Below, piece by piece: positions 1 to 12,136 of a stretch of DNA of 64,000 bases (the stretch's first letter is position 1; each line of letters opens with the position of its first letter). The stretch is from Buddleja alternifolia. Its lineage: Eukaryota; Streptophyta; Magnoliopsida; Lamiales; Scrophulariaceae. The notes under the pieces were generated by a model. It searched no databases. It worked only from the letters and a program-made list of their open reading frames with translations, and had not been told where the DNA came from. The translations under genes were made by a program, and so were the position numbers. Location of the stretch: assembly GCA_019426215.1 (NCBI GenBank), contig CM033399.1:21213022-21277021 (forward strand). The letters are read 5' to 3'.

Positions 1-2
1 AA

Positions 3-311
3 ACACTGCTTGAACAGTTTGACATTCCTCTTCAAAGAACGTCCATTCCAGAACCTACAGATCCACAAATCTTAGCTGAAGAAAGGAAGATGACTGACTT
101 TAACCAAGCTTTTCGAATCTGCCTAAGGTATATTGGTATCGACCCAACTGAATGGGACAATCATGTTTCTACCTTCAAGAAGAGACAACAAGAAGAAAAT
201 AAGCTCATAATCAACAAGGATCATGAAGCAATGATGATCTTGGAAGACAATCTGACTGAAGCTATCCGAGCTGAAATGCCCAAGCGATACAAAGTCAGAC
301 CAAGACGTTAA
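3..311 (+). pseudogene. 3' end of Sirevirus-type third ORF (partial)
   Basis: This is the C-terminal end of the extra ORF that follows pol in the Sirevirus family of this window. The frame is open from the window edge and closes with TAA at 309-311. It aligns almost residue for residue with the end of the third ORF at 47833-48132, sharing the stretches EQFDIPLQR, RICLRY and GIDPTEW and ending in the same basic R-P-R/S-R tail. The function of this ORF is unknown in the family. The start lies outside the window, so intactness cannot be judged. Its position just before a polypurine tract and LTR identifies it as element sequence rather than a host gene. Confidence 0.75.
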
Positions 312-538
312 AACTTTCTGATTTTACATTATCTATATTCTTGTCTCTTATATCTTTACTTGTTCAGTTGTAAAAATGCTTGTAATTCTCGATATATATA
401 AAATGCATTTTTTTTCTTGCTGAAACATCTCGTTGAAGCGTAACTAACGTTATCTAATCAAAGCTAACTTTTACTTTTGGCTGTCTAACTCTTGAACTAT
501 AAAAGAGTAAGTATTGCCATCATCAAAAAAGGGGAAAT
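312..538 (+). other. Sirevirus 3' untranslated region with polypurine tract
   Basis: Non-coding stretch between the third ORF stop and the LTR. It ends in a purine run (AAAAAAGGGGAAA, about 525-537) immediately 5' of the LTR TG, the expected position of the plus-strand priming site. The matching stretch before the other 3' LTR at 48363 reads AAAAAGAAGGAAA. Confidence 0.7.
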
Positions 539-2095
539 TGTTAGGAATTTCATGTTAGAAGTTTTGATGCTGACAATTAGGATCTTTGTTAGACCCAAAA
601 ATATGTAAGTTTCATTTTGGTAGAAAATTTGTATAAGCATTGAAGCGTTAGATTTGTAATAGGCTTATTAGGCTTTGTTATCTTTTTTAGATTGTTAGGC
701 AAAGTAGTCTTAGGTTGAGCGTCTGATGATTTCTGAGTGAGTTTATCAGTGGTAAAGTTCGAAGACTCAAGCGCCTGATGTCTGAAGGAAGATACAGTCT
801 CCAATTGTTCAATTGACCAGCTATATCAAGCGTTACCTTATGAGACAGAAGTGATTTCACCTGAATTTATTTCTAAGTCCAGAAGGAGTTTAATGCAAAT
901 ATTCTCGAAGCATTAAGTACCAACGGGTATTTAGTTCAAATGCATTAAATGCTGATAAGAGCATTAAATGTGATAAGCACTTTCAGACATACGGAGAAGC
1001 CACCCTATTGGACTGTTAACTATCTCAGACTGCAGCACCAACTTTTGTGCAGCAGATTTTCAGGAAAAAGGACAAAAGTTGTTCACTCGCGAAAGTGAGA
1101 GACACGCGCCAGTGCATGTGTCAAACGGACACTTTCTCCAAGAATGCCTATAAATAGGACTTCAACAACAAGCTAACCATACAGAGAACAATTCTATCAA
1201 GCCAAATTGTTGTTGCATTGAAGTCTCATTCCTTAAACTCTCAGAAAAGCCAGAATATTCAAGGAAACATTCTACTTGCTTTTCTTCAAATCCTGAGACA
1301 GTCAACAAATATCTCAAACATTCTTTTCGAAGAAACCACTTTCCTACTGAGATATTCCCAAGTTGTTTGAACTTCATCAAAATCAAACAAACCATTTTTA
1401 GAAAACCCCATCCAAGCCTCGCGATCTGTGTGAAGTCGAAGTTGGATACTTGCATTATTTCTGGGTGAAAGAAGCAAGGGGATTGAAGTGATTTGGAGCA
1501 GAAATCTGTGTGATCAAGGAGCTCAAGTCATCGACATCCATCTCTCCCTAATTTGTAGAAGATTCTGTGTGATTCTTTGAGAATCATTTTAGTGGATTGC
1601 CTCCGAATGCAAAGGAGAATAAGGACGTAGTTGGGATTACACCACCCAACGAACCTTACAAACATTGTGTTATTTACTTTTCAGTCAATTCATTCATCTA
1701 TCATATCATTGCATAAGTAAAACACAATCAAAAGCTAAGCAACTAAGAAACATCTTGTGACACTAAAACTTTCAAAGAGAAGACTCCAAAATCATTCCAC
1801 TGTGCTAACACTGATTAAAGGAACTGAAAGCTTAACCTACTTGGTCAAAGTATTCAATTCCAGAAGTCTGAGTTAACTTTATAAAATAGTCTTCATCAGA
1901 CGCTTCACCAAAACACCAATTTTTAAGTGAACGCTAAAGTCAAGCGTTAGACACTTCAAGCGTCCACCTTTTTCAAGCGTCCAAAAACCTTTAATACGAA
2001 ATCTTTTTGAAGTCGAAAAAGACTTCAGGGTCTATTCAACCCCCTCCCTCCCCCCCCCCCTCCTAGACTCTTTCGTATGCCACTTGGGACCAACA
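539..2095 (+). repeat. Sirevirus-type Copia 3' LTR
   Basis: A 1557-bp LTR starting TGTTAGGAATTTC and ending GGGACCAACA, so it has the TG...CA ends of LTR elements. It matches the LTRs at 9612, 31476, 36040, 48363 and, inverted, 62442. A TATA box (TATAAATA, 1149-1156) sits in the same context as in the other copies and probably marks U3/R. A C-rich tract near 2041-2061 precedes the conserved 3' end. The 5' LTR and left TSD are outside the window; the next five bases, GGTTC, would be the right TSD. Confidence 0.9.
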
Positions 2096-3013
2096 GGTTC
2101 CCTACTTGGAGGTCTTGTCCCCTAAGTATTGATGGAGGGGACATCGCGCGAGATGGATGCGTCCTAGAGTACTGTTGGACAGCATGAGCAGCTGCTCGTA
2201 CCGAGGCATCCTCAACAAGGGCAAGGAGGGCCTCCTGAGTGATCTTGAGCACCCTAGTGGTAGAGGGCCTCAACAAGGGCAAGGAGGCACGTTCTGCTCA
2301 TTCAATAAAGGTGGCGGATTTGGATCTCCTCCACCGACTTGGGCATCTGGCCAACCTTCTTGTGGTGTGGGAATAGGGACTCCACCACCTGCTGCTGGCG
2401 CATTGTTGCTAGTCATCCTATCACTGTTGGTACCACTCAGTGGCTGGACCGCTATTCCCACAAATAGTGCCAAAATGATGCGGGATCAAAATGTAAGTAT
2501 GTGAATGTGTCACGTGATTGTCACAAGGGGACGGAACACGACAAACTAGGCACTACGTTGGTTAACATTTAGACTGCACTCTCTATAGGCAAGCTGCATA
2601 CGTACCCACTTTGATGGGATTAAGTTTTTTCATAGTTCAACAATGGGGTAGCTCTCTAAAGATGCCAACTGATCTCTCTCTATCCAACTTTTTGTGGGTA
2701 GAGCAGATAATGAATTCTGGTTACCTTCATGGGGTATTTAAAAAGTTGGATATGGGCCTTGAACTTAGGCCTTGCCATCAGCCCATGGAAATATTTACTA
2801 AACTAATTAATATGTATTTCATATTTATTAGCCCAGTTAGTACGGTAGCCCCTTTGACAGAATGGACTTATCTCGTAATAGGTTTTTAGCCATGTAGTTT
2901 CTTCCAGAATATTTACACCCGCTATATTATATTTCGCCTGTGGGAGATAATCCCTCCTAAATAGCAGATAAGTCAATTACGATTGTGCCCTTAGAAATTT
3001 CGGTTCACATCAC
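2096..3013 (-). mobile_element. Ty3/gypsy-like relic, gag start and LTR-like region
   Basis: Read on the minus strand, this looks like the 5' end of a gypsy element cut off by the Sirevirus. An LTR-like segment (about 3013 down to 2480) starts TGTGATG. It is followed at about 2475-2455 by TGGCACTATTTGTGGG, which has the spacing of the tRNA-Asp-type primer site of Tat/Athila-like elements with several changes. A short ORF then begins with Met-Thr-Ser-Asn-Asn at about 2428 and is Gly/Pro-rich like many gag N termini. No zinc knuckle or pol is present. The call rests on layout, not on a conserved domain. Confidence 0.35.
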
Positions 3014-3212
3014 ATGCTAAAATGTTTTAAACCCAAATTAACAAGCAAAACATTTTAATGCATTGTAAAAGTAGACATGTTTTCATTTATCTACTAAAAA
3101 TAAACCTCGAGTTAATCATTAAAAAAGAATTGAAAACTAGATTTACGTAATAGACAATAGTATCTATCTATGTATATCCATTTGCCTGCTTCGGTGCAAA
3201 GTAAAAGTGTAA

Positions 3213-3625
3213 GTCCTTGTTTGTTTATGTTTTCAAATCCCATTTTAAGTATTCTGGATCACAAAATCCTAAAAATTCACATTTCAAACTATTTTCAACC
3301 GAATTTTTCATCTTTCAAATTCACTTTCTCATTTTCCAATATAACTACCTATCAATTACCACACCCATCATTTCACAGAATCATTAATTAATATTCATTT
3401 ACTTTACACTACTTTGCTCTTTCTCTTTCATACTTTTTAATCAATCAACTCATCACACATCAACTAATCATTATTGATTAGACACATTTTACAAATTTTA
3501 ACTATATTCTAAAAACTTAAACAAGCACACAAACATATCACATCAAATTCACACGAATATCCATAGTACATGTTTCCCAAAAAAATTTCAAAATTTGAAC
3601 TCAAAAACATAAGCAAACAAAGCCA
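3213..3625. mobile_element. MITE-like inverted repeat, about 413 bp
   Basis: The left end carries CTTGTTTGTTTATGTTTT. The right end carries the imperfect reverse complement (about 3606-3625), so the outer 30 bases or so can pair. The interior is AT-rich with no coding potential. Similar AT-rich, CACA-rich interiors recur near 6390-6560 and 11480-11720, suggesting a small local family. No clean target duplication was found. Confidence 0.45.
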
Positions 3626-4429
3626 TAGAAATATTTCGAACCAAATTATCATGTCATTTTTCTTTTTCATCGCCAAATTAACTTATCATGTCATTTTATG
3701 AAAATAGTAATAATAATACAGTTAAATATTTTCCCATTATATTACTTAATATCATTCAACTAGGATAAAATATAGCACCAGTCACCACATATATTGTTGA
3801 ATTTTAAAAACATAATTATGAGCAAATTACAGACACGACCGCACGAAGGTTCAACAATGTATAAAAAAAATGTAAAACCCAAAACTCAATTGATCATATT
3901 CAAATAGATTGTGACTTGTGAGACAAGAAATGAGGGCCTAGCCTTTTTTTTTTTTTTTTTTTAAAGGAATGAGGGCCTAGCCTAGTTGCAAGATTAAAAC
4001 ATCACAAAAATGTACAGTGCTATGCTCTATTTCCACATATTTATGAGCATTTGTCACTTCAAGATTAACTGGTTGTATATTATTGATAATTGTTATTTGA
4101 TCGTTCATTGTTTTTTTTCTTTCAAAAAATATAATAGATCCGGTGAAATCTTTGCCCCATCTCACAACACTAAAAAATAGTCCTAGTTCCAATTGGTTCT
4201 AACATTATGAGTCATCAATCATCATAATAAGTGATCATCTCTATGTTCATCGAGATTAAACTCAACTTAATTACTCCAACTCCAGTGTACAAATAAATAC
4301 GACCTAATCCATCTTGAACCAAATATTATATGTCAGTGACCACTAGCTCCAATCACGTATTAATTGGCAAGGTCTACATTTTCAGTGATGTTCGAACTGT
4401 GACATTTACTGAAAGTTAGAGACTTGCGT
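3626..4429. other. AT-rich intergenic, nothing recognised
   Basis: No convincing ORF or RNA gene. Contains an 18-base T run near 3945-3962. Confidence 0.5.
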
Positions 4430-4650
4430 TGTTTGGTTAAAGGAAATTTGTTGGGAATGAAAAAGAAAACACAAGAAAAATCATTTTTCATTGTTTGGTT
4501 ACTAGATAAAATGAAAAGGAAAAGAAAATAAAGGTGAAAATCTAAAATCAATTTTAGAGAATACCTTTTCCTCACCATTTGATGGGAAAAGAAAAATAAT
4601 TTTCTTGTGTTTTCTTTTCATTTCTCTACTAATTTCCTAAGGCCAAATAT
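4430..4650. mobile_element. Short MITE with about 48-bp inverted ends
   Basis: The left arm (about 4432-4489) and right arm (about 4592-4645) are inverted copies sharing AAGAAAACACAAGAAAAAT and a GGAAATT-type terminus. The loop is about 100 bp and non-coding. The structure fits a non-autonomous DNA element. Target duplication is not clear. Confidence 0.55.
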
Positions 4651-5351
4651 ACTGTTAACAACTAACTTGCTAATTTGTTTTGGTTGATTAAAGTTTGGGT
4701 AAGATTGACTCCAATCACCTATTAGGCTACCACGGGTCAAGGCATGGCTCTGGACCAATAGATACTTACATAGATACTTACAGATCACCTACTAACATTG
4801 CTCTCTTATCAGCAATGGGTTCTTCTGACTGTAAGTGTCCCATTCTTTTTGCAACTGAGCAGGGACGGACGGAAGTGTAAGCGGGGGGGGGGCAATGCCT
4901 CCACTGAATTTTTTTTTTTTATATACAAAAATTTTTATTTTAATTTATTAATTGCATTAATGCCCCCACTTAAAATTATTAAGTATCCCCCTCAATTTTG
5001 AAAGTATTAAATGCCCCTTCTTAATTTTGAAAAATTATTTTTTTACTTTACAAAAGTTTTTATATTTGAATTTCGCCCCCCCCCCCTCAAGATCGAAAAA
5101 TATCACGTTTTCTCCCTTTACTTTGAGTTCATCCCCCAAAACCCAAAATTTTGACTATAACAAAATAAGTATAAAAGTATAAATTATGTCAAAAGTTGTA
5201 ATTGAACCTAATTAATTATTATATTTTCCCCCAGTTGTTAGTTAGTTCTTTAACTACTCCTTGGGGTTATTTGCATCCGCCTCCCCTGATGCATTGGGAT
5301 TTGGCAAGAACCTCCCCTCATGTATTAAAATTTGGCATCCACCATCCCTAT
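4651..5351. other. Intergenic; G-run and C-run repeat debris
   Basis: Contains a ten-G run near 4884 (after GGACGGACGG) and a long C run near 5077-5089. Between them lie repeated phrases of the form 'TGCCCC-rich / TCAATTTTGAAA'. This resembles end fragments of common plant DNA-element relics; 53160-53215 and 56135-56165 hold similar phrases. No gene seen. Confidence 0.35.
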
Positions 5352-6320
5352 ATGTAATTATTTTTATAAATTACCTTTTTTAACCTTAGTTTATGCATTT
5401 TTTCTTTTGTTTTTTGACTTTTCATTTCATTCCTTTATTTTTCTTATTAAATGGAAAAAAAAATTACATTCGTGGGAGTTTTTCATTAACTTTTAATAAA
5501 TAGTTACTTTTATTTAAAAATATGTACATCAAACAATATATCAAACTTAATTTAAATAACTTAAATATATATTTTTCTTTTTCTTTGTGTATTTTTTGAA
5601 TTATATTTTTTAATGTTTCTAACAAATTTTCATAAATCAATATAAAAAGTTTACATCTGGATTTACATTAATGATTATTGCAATAGACAAAATCTGAAAA
5701 CTTTATAGTATAATTTTGTTTTAACTTTAATGTTGCATTATGTATACTCGTCTTCTTGTATTTCAATTCGTATTTTTCTTCTTTTTGGTTCTAAGTAAAA
5801 ATAAGACTAATGAAAAGTGAAATAAATATAAAGAAAATTTAAAAATTCACTTGAAAAAAAAACTACCATTTGAAATATATTTAATATGATAGTGAAAATA
5901 AAAAATGAGATTCAAAATTTATCAAATAATACGTTAGACATCTTCAGTTTCTATTTCAAAATTATCTATAGACCCTTAAGCAAGGAGATTAAAATGAAAC
6001 TACTCTTTCAATTTTTAGATTTTTGTTTATTGTGTTATTTCGAATGAAAAGATTGTAAAATGGGTATGTGTGAAAAAATTTGATATGAATTCTTTGGATA
6101 TAATTAAAAATCTATTTGGGGGTAGTAATTTTTACTTTAATTTTATAACTATTTCTAATTAAAAATAATTATTCATTAGAATTATTTGTGATTAAGAATT
6201 TTCATAAGTTTAACTTATATTCCTTTTTTTTTCTATTTAATAAGAAAAAGAAAGGGATGAAATGAAAATTAGGAAATAAAAATATAAACTAAGTTTAAAA
6301 AAGGTAGTTAATTAGGTTAT
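5352..6320. repeat. Large inverted repeat, decayed DNA element candidate
   Basis: The arm at about 5366-5458 (ACCTTTTTTAACCTTAGTTT onward) pairs with the inverted arm at about 6228-6312 (ending in AAAAAAGGTAGTTAATTA). Both contain a TTTCATTTCATYCCTTT-like stretch next to TCTTATTAAAT. The roughly 770-bp interior is AT-rich and non-coding. Termini and target duplication could not be fixed. Confidence 0.4.
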
Positions 6321-6524
6321 GTATGGTTGTGTATTTAAGAAATATTTTCATTTTTTGGATCACCAAAAAATAAAAATACACAGTTCAAGCCAAATTCAAC
6401 AGAAAATGGTCAAATTTTAAATACACTACACATTCCCCTATATACCAACCAATCATTTCACAGTCTTTTATCATTAATTACACTATCCCACTATCCAACT
6501 CATTATCTTTCTTTCTTTTTCATA

Positions 6525-6527
<3 letters not shown>

Positions 6528-6558
<31 letters not shown>

Positions 6559-6560
6559 TA
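6528..6560. repeat. (TAT)n microsatellite
   Basis: About 11 uninterrupted ATT/TAT units, directly followed by AT-rich imperfect units. Confidence 0.9.
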
Positions 6561-6858
6561 ATAATATTTAATAATATATAATTTGAAAAAAAATATTACT
6601 TTTTCCTCCCCCTTTGACCAATTTAACTTTTTAAGGCTATTTTTTGTGATTTTGCTCATTGAGATAAAATTTTCCGCAACAATACAAGAGAATTGAAAAA
6701 CGAACTCCGCAACAATACAAGAGAATTGGAGAATCAAATTGTTCCAAATAGGGACAACGAAGACTCCCTTGTCATGCTAAATTTACCCAAGTAATGATCT
6801 TTGTGGGTGAAGTGCATGATATTCAAAATTTTCAGCAGAATAATAACAACTTGACCAC

Positions 6859-7416
6859 AGATTTTTAGCTAATTTTGAATACACAACTGCTTTGTTCTAG
6901 ACATCTCCTGATTATGTTCGATATATGTATGGATAGCCCTATGTGTCTATTTTCATGGTAATAAAACGGTTCATGAATCCGAGCTTTCTACAATGAGTTA
7001 TAAATTTTCTCGTAAAGACGCGCACAGCTGTCTGCACAGCCAACAGATTTTTAGCTAACTTTAAATACAAAACTGCTTTGTTCTAGATGTCTCCTGATTA
7101 TGTTCTATATATTTGTGGATATCCCTATGTGCCTAGTTTTATGGAAAGAAAACGGTTCATGAATCCGAGCTTTCTACAATGAGTTATGAATTTTCTCGTG
7201 AAAACGTGCATAGCTGTCTGCACAGCTGACAGATTTTTAGCTAACTTTGAATATAAAACTGCTTTATTCTAGACGTCTCCTGATTATGTACGATATATGT
7301 GTGGATAGCCCTATGTGTCTAGTTTTATGGGAAGAAAACAGTTTATGAATCCGAGCTTTCTACAGTGAGTTATGAATTTTCTCGTGAAAACGTGCACAGC
7401 TGTACGCACAGCCGAG
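6859..7416. repeat. Three tandem copies of a 186-bp repeat
   Basis: The phrase AGATTTTTAGCTAA recurs at 6859, 7045 and 7231, exactly 186 bp apart. Each unit continues with an ACTGCTTTGTTCTAGA-type block, a CTCCTGATTATGT block, a GGTTCATGAATCCGAGC block and a terminal CACAGCTGTCTGCACAGC block. The three units are clearly homologous and slightly diverged, so this is a short satellite-like array. The unit length is close to nucleosomal length, as in many plant satellites. The short minus-strand ORF at 7360-7587 partly overlaps it and is not a gene. Confidence 0.85.
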
Positions 7417-7985
7417 AAGCTCCAAAAAGTTAACGGACATGTCAAAATCCGTCAAAAAACTAACGGCGGTAGGTACCAAAAGTAAGAAAAAAAAGTATTT
7501 TTGGTACCAAAAGTGAAAAAAGTGAAAAGCGTGGTACCATTTGCGAACTAGCCTTATCCTACGGTACCAAAATTGCAATTTTTCCATATAAATTATATTA
7601 AATAATTTGCGTATTAGGATAATTATATTTGCACAAATAAAATATATACATATATATATATATAAATATGTATTTATGTGTGTGTGTGTGTGTGTGACTT
7701 CAAAACTGACAAAAAATAGTTACTACTTATATTATTAAGTACCCAGGCGAAATTTTGCTAATTTCATATTATCAATACTTATAGCACTTATTATTTTGCA
7801 TATGAATAAATCGCTTATTCTTGATATTAGAATAATACAAATAGAGTTATGTGCCAACTTGTTGCAATTTACATATCTAATAGGTGTACCATTTAACGAA
7901 CTTCTCGGATATCGTATACTGAAAAATATGAAAAATTGCTTGGAAATCATTTATTTATATTCTTTTAACTAGTGTTGACTGCAGA
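7417..7985. other. AT-rich intergenic with simple repeats
   Basis: Four GGTACCA-containing phrases at 7470-7570 look like the end of a decayed element. A (TA)n run at 7647-7664 and a (TG)n run at 7678-7695 follow. No gene seen. Confidence 0.45.
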
Positions 7986-8895
7986 AATGGCGTCCAATAG
8001 GCAAAATGCCACCGTTGATGAATTATTCGGTAATGCATCATGGGACACAACAGCTGAAGATTCTTTTGTTAGAAAGTTGAAAATTGCTTCTACATCGACA
8101 AATTGGCACAATGTGGTCGATGTCGATCGTATCCTTTGTCGCATTGCTTGAGAGATGAGCTTGGAGCTACGGAGGCATGTCAGCTTGAATCTGCTCAGAG
8201 AAAAGTTCAAGGAGTTGCAGGATAGATATATTACATTTAAGCGACTGACCGTATGGCCCGGTGAATTATTGCCCGCGTACAAATATAATGAACGTCCCAA
8301 TTGAGTATAGAGATGAGTTGCTTGAGGTTTGTCTTCAATTTATGTTATCATTTCTCTTATTCTTACTCAACCATTAACTACAATATTAACATATAAATTA
8401 AGATTATCTATCATGATTTATGCAACCATTGATTAGGGACTAAGAATAATTTTTCAAGCACTCGTTTCAATATAACAGTATGGCAATAGTGTGGAGCGCT
8501 ACTGGCACATAGGAGAGAGGTGTTGGTCTGACTTGCAAGTGATATTTTGCGGACTAGCAGCTACAAGCCCAATTTCTGAGCCCGGGGGACGCTTTCATGA
8601 CTCTGTAATACTATCAGACAATGATTCCGAAAATAGCCACCAGACAGGTGGGTCTTCCAAACCCCGACGTAAAGAAAGTAGACAAGTGGGTCATTCCACG
8701 CCCCCAGTTGTTCATGTGATTGACGTGTCGAGCTCATCGTCCGTGCCAGACGAGTCATCCAGAAATGGCCCGACGGATCCTTGGGAGATTGCTAGGATCA
8801 GATCTGCCCATCAAGAGCATAGCGAGCAAGGGTCTAGCAACAGCAACGTTAGTAGTACTGCTCGTTCTCTCTATTTTGGTTGGCCTAAGTGGTGA
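7986..8895 (+). pseudogene. Decayed Harbinger-type Myb/SANT-like fragment
   Basis: An ATG at 7986 opens a frame starting MASNRQ that stops after about 55 codons. Downstream, in pieces, it reads LREKFKELQDRYITFK followed by YNER. That phrase is typical of the Myb/SANT-like DNA-binding proteins linked to PIF/Harbinger transposons. A separate open stretch at 8491-8895 is Ser/Asn/Asp-rich with a basic patch and could be the acidic/serine-rich tail of the same protein. Stops and frame changes separate the parts. The family assignment is from memory of the motif and is tentative; the tail link is inference. Confidence 0.4.
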
Positions 8896-9606
8896 TGATT
8901 TGTATTTGTAGTTGCTTTTGGTTGTTGGTGTTGGTGGTTGCAATGGATAATGTTGTATTTTTATTTGTAAGTTCCTATTTGTTTGTTTCATATACGTGTA
9001 CTTGAATTGAGACTTAATTGGTCACGCTTTTACCAAAAGTATGTACAATATTGTGTGATTATAATTTCATTTTAATAATTTTGTTTGTTGTTTATTAGAT
9101 TTTAAATTATACTTTTTTAGCTTCTCAATATTCAAATAAATACCAATTGAATCTCGGTTATTTCATTTTGGTACTAATGTGGTATTTAATAGGGTTGCCC
9201 ACAAGCCGAGCTTGAGCCGAGTCTCGCCAAATTTCTCGGCTCGGGCTCGAGCAAATATTTTATGTAACATCATAGTATCTCATTATAAGAAGATAGAAAT
9301 AAATTTGCCTCAATCAAATTGGAAATAAAATATTATATGTAAATCAAAAAAAGAAATATAGAACTACTTATGCTCCAATCATATTTACACATTTCATAAA
9401 ATATTGTATATATGGACCACATCCTATTTTTATATTTGTCCAATGCGAATCGTATAATTACACTAACTATTATAAATATGGACGAGCAAGATTCAATTTT
9501 CTTGAATTTTTAAAATATAAAATTGAAAAGAAAACACGAAATGAAAAAAGGGTAAAAATCTAAAGCTAAAAAAAATGAAAAAGATGATAAAAAAACAAAA
9601 ATGAAG
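8896..9606. other. Intergenic; fragment of a GC-rich element end
   Basis: At about 9192-9256, CCGAGCTTGAGCCGAG and CTCGGCTCGGGCTCGAGC form repeated GAGCC/CTCGG motifs, as found at ends of decayed plant DNA elements. The rest is AT-rich with nothing recognised. Confidence 0.35.
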
Positions 9607-11297
9607 GCCCCTGATAGGAAATTTCATGTTAAGATTTTGATGATGACAATTAGGAATCTTGTTAGACCCCAAAGTTATGTACGCTTAAATTTCATAGATA
9701 CTTGTATAAGCATTTGAACATTAGAAATGTATAGGCTTTATTTTATCTTTTACTTTTGACATTCTTAGATCAAGAAGTCGGTTAGATTAAGCGTTTGATA
9801 CTTTCTGAGTGAGCTTATCAAGACTGCGAAATCTGAAGACTCCAAGCGTCCAAGAAATCAATAGTAAATGAAGTTTGAAGAAGTTCACTCTAAGCGCCTG
9901 ACATGTTTTGAGTGAGGTGTCAAGTAACGAAGACTGAAGTCTCAAGCGTTTACACTTCTAAATGAAGTCTGAAGACTTTTCCAAGCGTCTAAACATTAAA
10001 TAGTCCTCCAGATTAAATGGAACTTTCAGTTCATGAATGAAGCGTCTATCAAATGACAAACATTCTCCTGAAGCGTCAGATCGAAAGGAGTTTAATGCAA
10101 ATATTCTCAGTGCATTAAATGCCAACGGGCATTTAATTCAAATGCATTAAATGCTGATAAGAGCATTAAATGTGATAAGTACTTTCAGACGTATGGAGAA
10201 GCCACCCTATTGGACTGTCAACTATTCAAAGACTGCTACACCAACTTTTGTGCAGCAGATTTTCAGGAAAAAGGACAAAAGTTGTTCACTCGCGAAAGTG
10301 AGAGACACGTGCCCTTGCATATGTCAAACGGACACTTTTTCCAAGAATGCCTATAAATAGAACTTCAACAACAAGCCAAACAATATAGAACAATTATCAA
10401 GCCAAATTGTTGTTACATTGAAGTCTCATTCCTTAAACTTTCAGAAAAGCCAGAATACTCAAGAAAATATTCTCTTTGCTTTTCATCAAATCCTGAGACA
10501 GTCAACCCAATATCTCAAACATTCTTTTTGAAGAAACTACACTACTACTGAGATATTTCAGTTGTTTGAACTTAATCAAAATCAAACAAACCCTTTTAGA
10601 AAAACCCCTATCCAAGCTTCGCGATCTGTGTGAAGTCGAAGTTGGATACTTGCCATATTTCTGGGTGAAAGAAGCAAGGGGATTGAAGTGATTTGGAGCA
10701 GAAATCTGTGTGATCAAGGAGCTCAAGTCATCGACATCCATCTCTCCCTAATTTGTAGAAGATTCTGTGTGATTCTTTGAGAATCATTTTAGTGGATTGC
10801 CTCCAAGTGTTCGAGGAGAAGAAGGACGTAGTTGGGATTACACCACCCAACGAACCTTACAAATATTGTGTCATTTACTTTTCAGTCAATTCTTTTATCT
10901 ATCATATCATTGCATAAACTGATTAAGTAAAACACAATCAAACACTAAGCAACTAAGAAACCTCTTGTGACGCTAAAGCTTTCAAGGAGAAGACTCAAAA
11001 ATTATTCCGCTATGCTAACACTGATTAAAGAACTGAACGCTTAACCTACTTGGTCAAAGTATTCAAATCTTGAAGTCTGAGTTAACTTCCTAAAAACAGT
11101 CTTCATCAGACGCTTCGCCAAAGCGCTAATATTTTTAAGTGAACGCTTAAGTCAAGCGTTAGACACTTAAAGCGTCTATCTTTTCAAGCGTCCAAAAACC
11201 TTTTAGTATGAAACTTTTTGAAGTCGAAAAAGACTTCAGGGTCTATTCAACCCCCCCTTCTAGACCCTTTCGTATGCCACTTGGGACCAACAGCCCC
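9607..11297 (+). mobile_element. Solo Sirevirus-type LTR with 5-bp TSD
   Basis: A complete LTR (9612-11292, 1681 bp) starts TGATAGGAAATTTC and ends GGGACCAACA. It is flanked on both sides by GCCCC (9607-9611 and 11293-11297), a perfect 5-bp target-site duplication. No internal element sequence remains, so this is a solo LTR, normally produced by recombination between the two LTRs of one element. A TATA box (TATAAATA) lies at about 10352-10359. It sits 0.9 kb upstream of the IQD start codon in the same orientation. Confidence 0.92.
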
Positions 11298-11401
11298 CAC
11301 TCCCACCACCCAAACCCATACCCTCCCACCCCACCCGCCCACTGTTGGCTGCCTTTTTTTTTTCATTCTATTTCTATAATATATATTATATTATGTGTGT
11401 G

Positions 11402-11441
<40 letters not shown>

Positions 11442-12093
11442 TACATATTATTTTATTATCAACTCATAACATTATTAAAAAAATATATTATTTTAATATC
11501 TTTTCTCCCATCATCATCACATTCGTAATCAACTCAATCATTTCATATATCAAATCCTAATAAAAATTAATTTTATATCACATCTACACTATTTTCAATC
11601 AAATTCTAAAAATACATTCAAATAAATAAATAAAGTCAATATTTTCACACGAATTTTTGTAATACACATTCCCCAAAAAAATCTCAGAATTTATTTCGAA
11701 AATACAACTATACGAAGCTATAGTTTTTAACAAATAAGGTGATAGATGCCAAATTTTAATACATAAGAAGAAGGTATTTAACAAAATCGCAATACCTCAA
11801 GGGTTGTGGATGCAAATATCCCCTACTCCTTGTCTCATGTACACATAATGGATTTCCATTTTATACAAGATAAAAAAAGAAAGAAATAGATATTCATATT
11901 TATTATGTGAGTGGAAGAGAAATGAAATTAGTAGTAAGAACCGCAGAACAATGGGGATTGTTTCTACTGTACATAATTATACCTCAGTAGGTACAAACTA
12001 CACAGTACTCTATAATCTATATCTATATCTATATAATAAGTGCTTTGCTAATCCCAAATTCACTACTCAACAAAACCATTTCCCTTGACGACT

Positions 12094-12096
<3 letters not shown>

Positions 12097-12134
<38 letters not shown>
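12097..12134. repeat. (CA)19 microsatellite in the IQD leader
   Basis: An uninterrupted CA run of 38 bp that ends one base before an upstream ATG. It probably lies in the 5' untranslated region. Confidence 0.9.

Positions 12135-12136
<2 letters not shown>

Noticed and set aside
2157..2504. Plus-strand ORF of 115 codons
   Set aside because: It overlaps the minus-strand gypsy-like gag start; composition is Gly/Pro-rich low complexity with no motif.
2611..2889. Plus-strand ORF of 92 codons
   Set aside because: Falls in the LTR-like part of the gypsy relic; no domain, no homologous feel.
10151..10360. Recurrent 69-codon ORF in the LTRs (also 36488, 48801, 63320)
   Set aside because: Present at the same LTR position in four copies, but it sits just upstream of the TATA box in U3 and is not conserved as protein beyond DNA identity.
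11208..11528. Pro/Ile/Tyr-rich ORF
   Set aside because: Spans the end of the solo LTR, a poly-C/Pro stretch and a (TA)n tract; a composition artefact.
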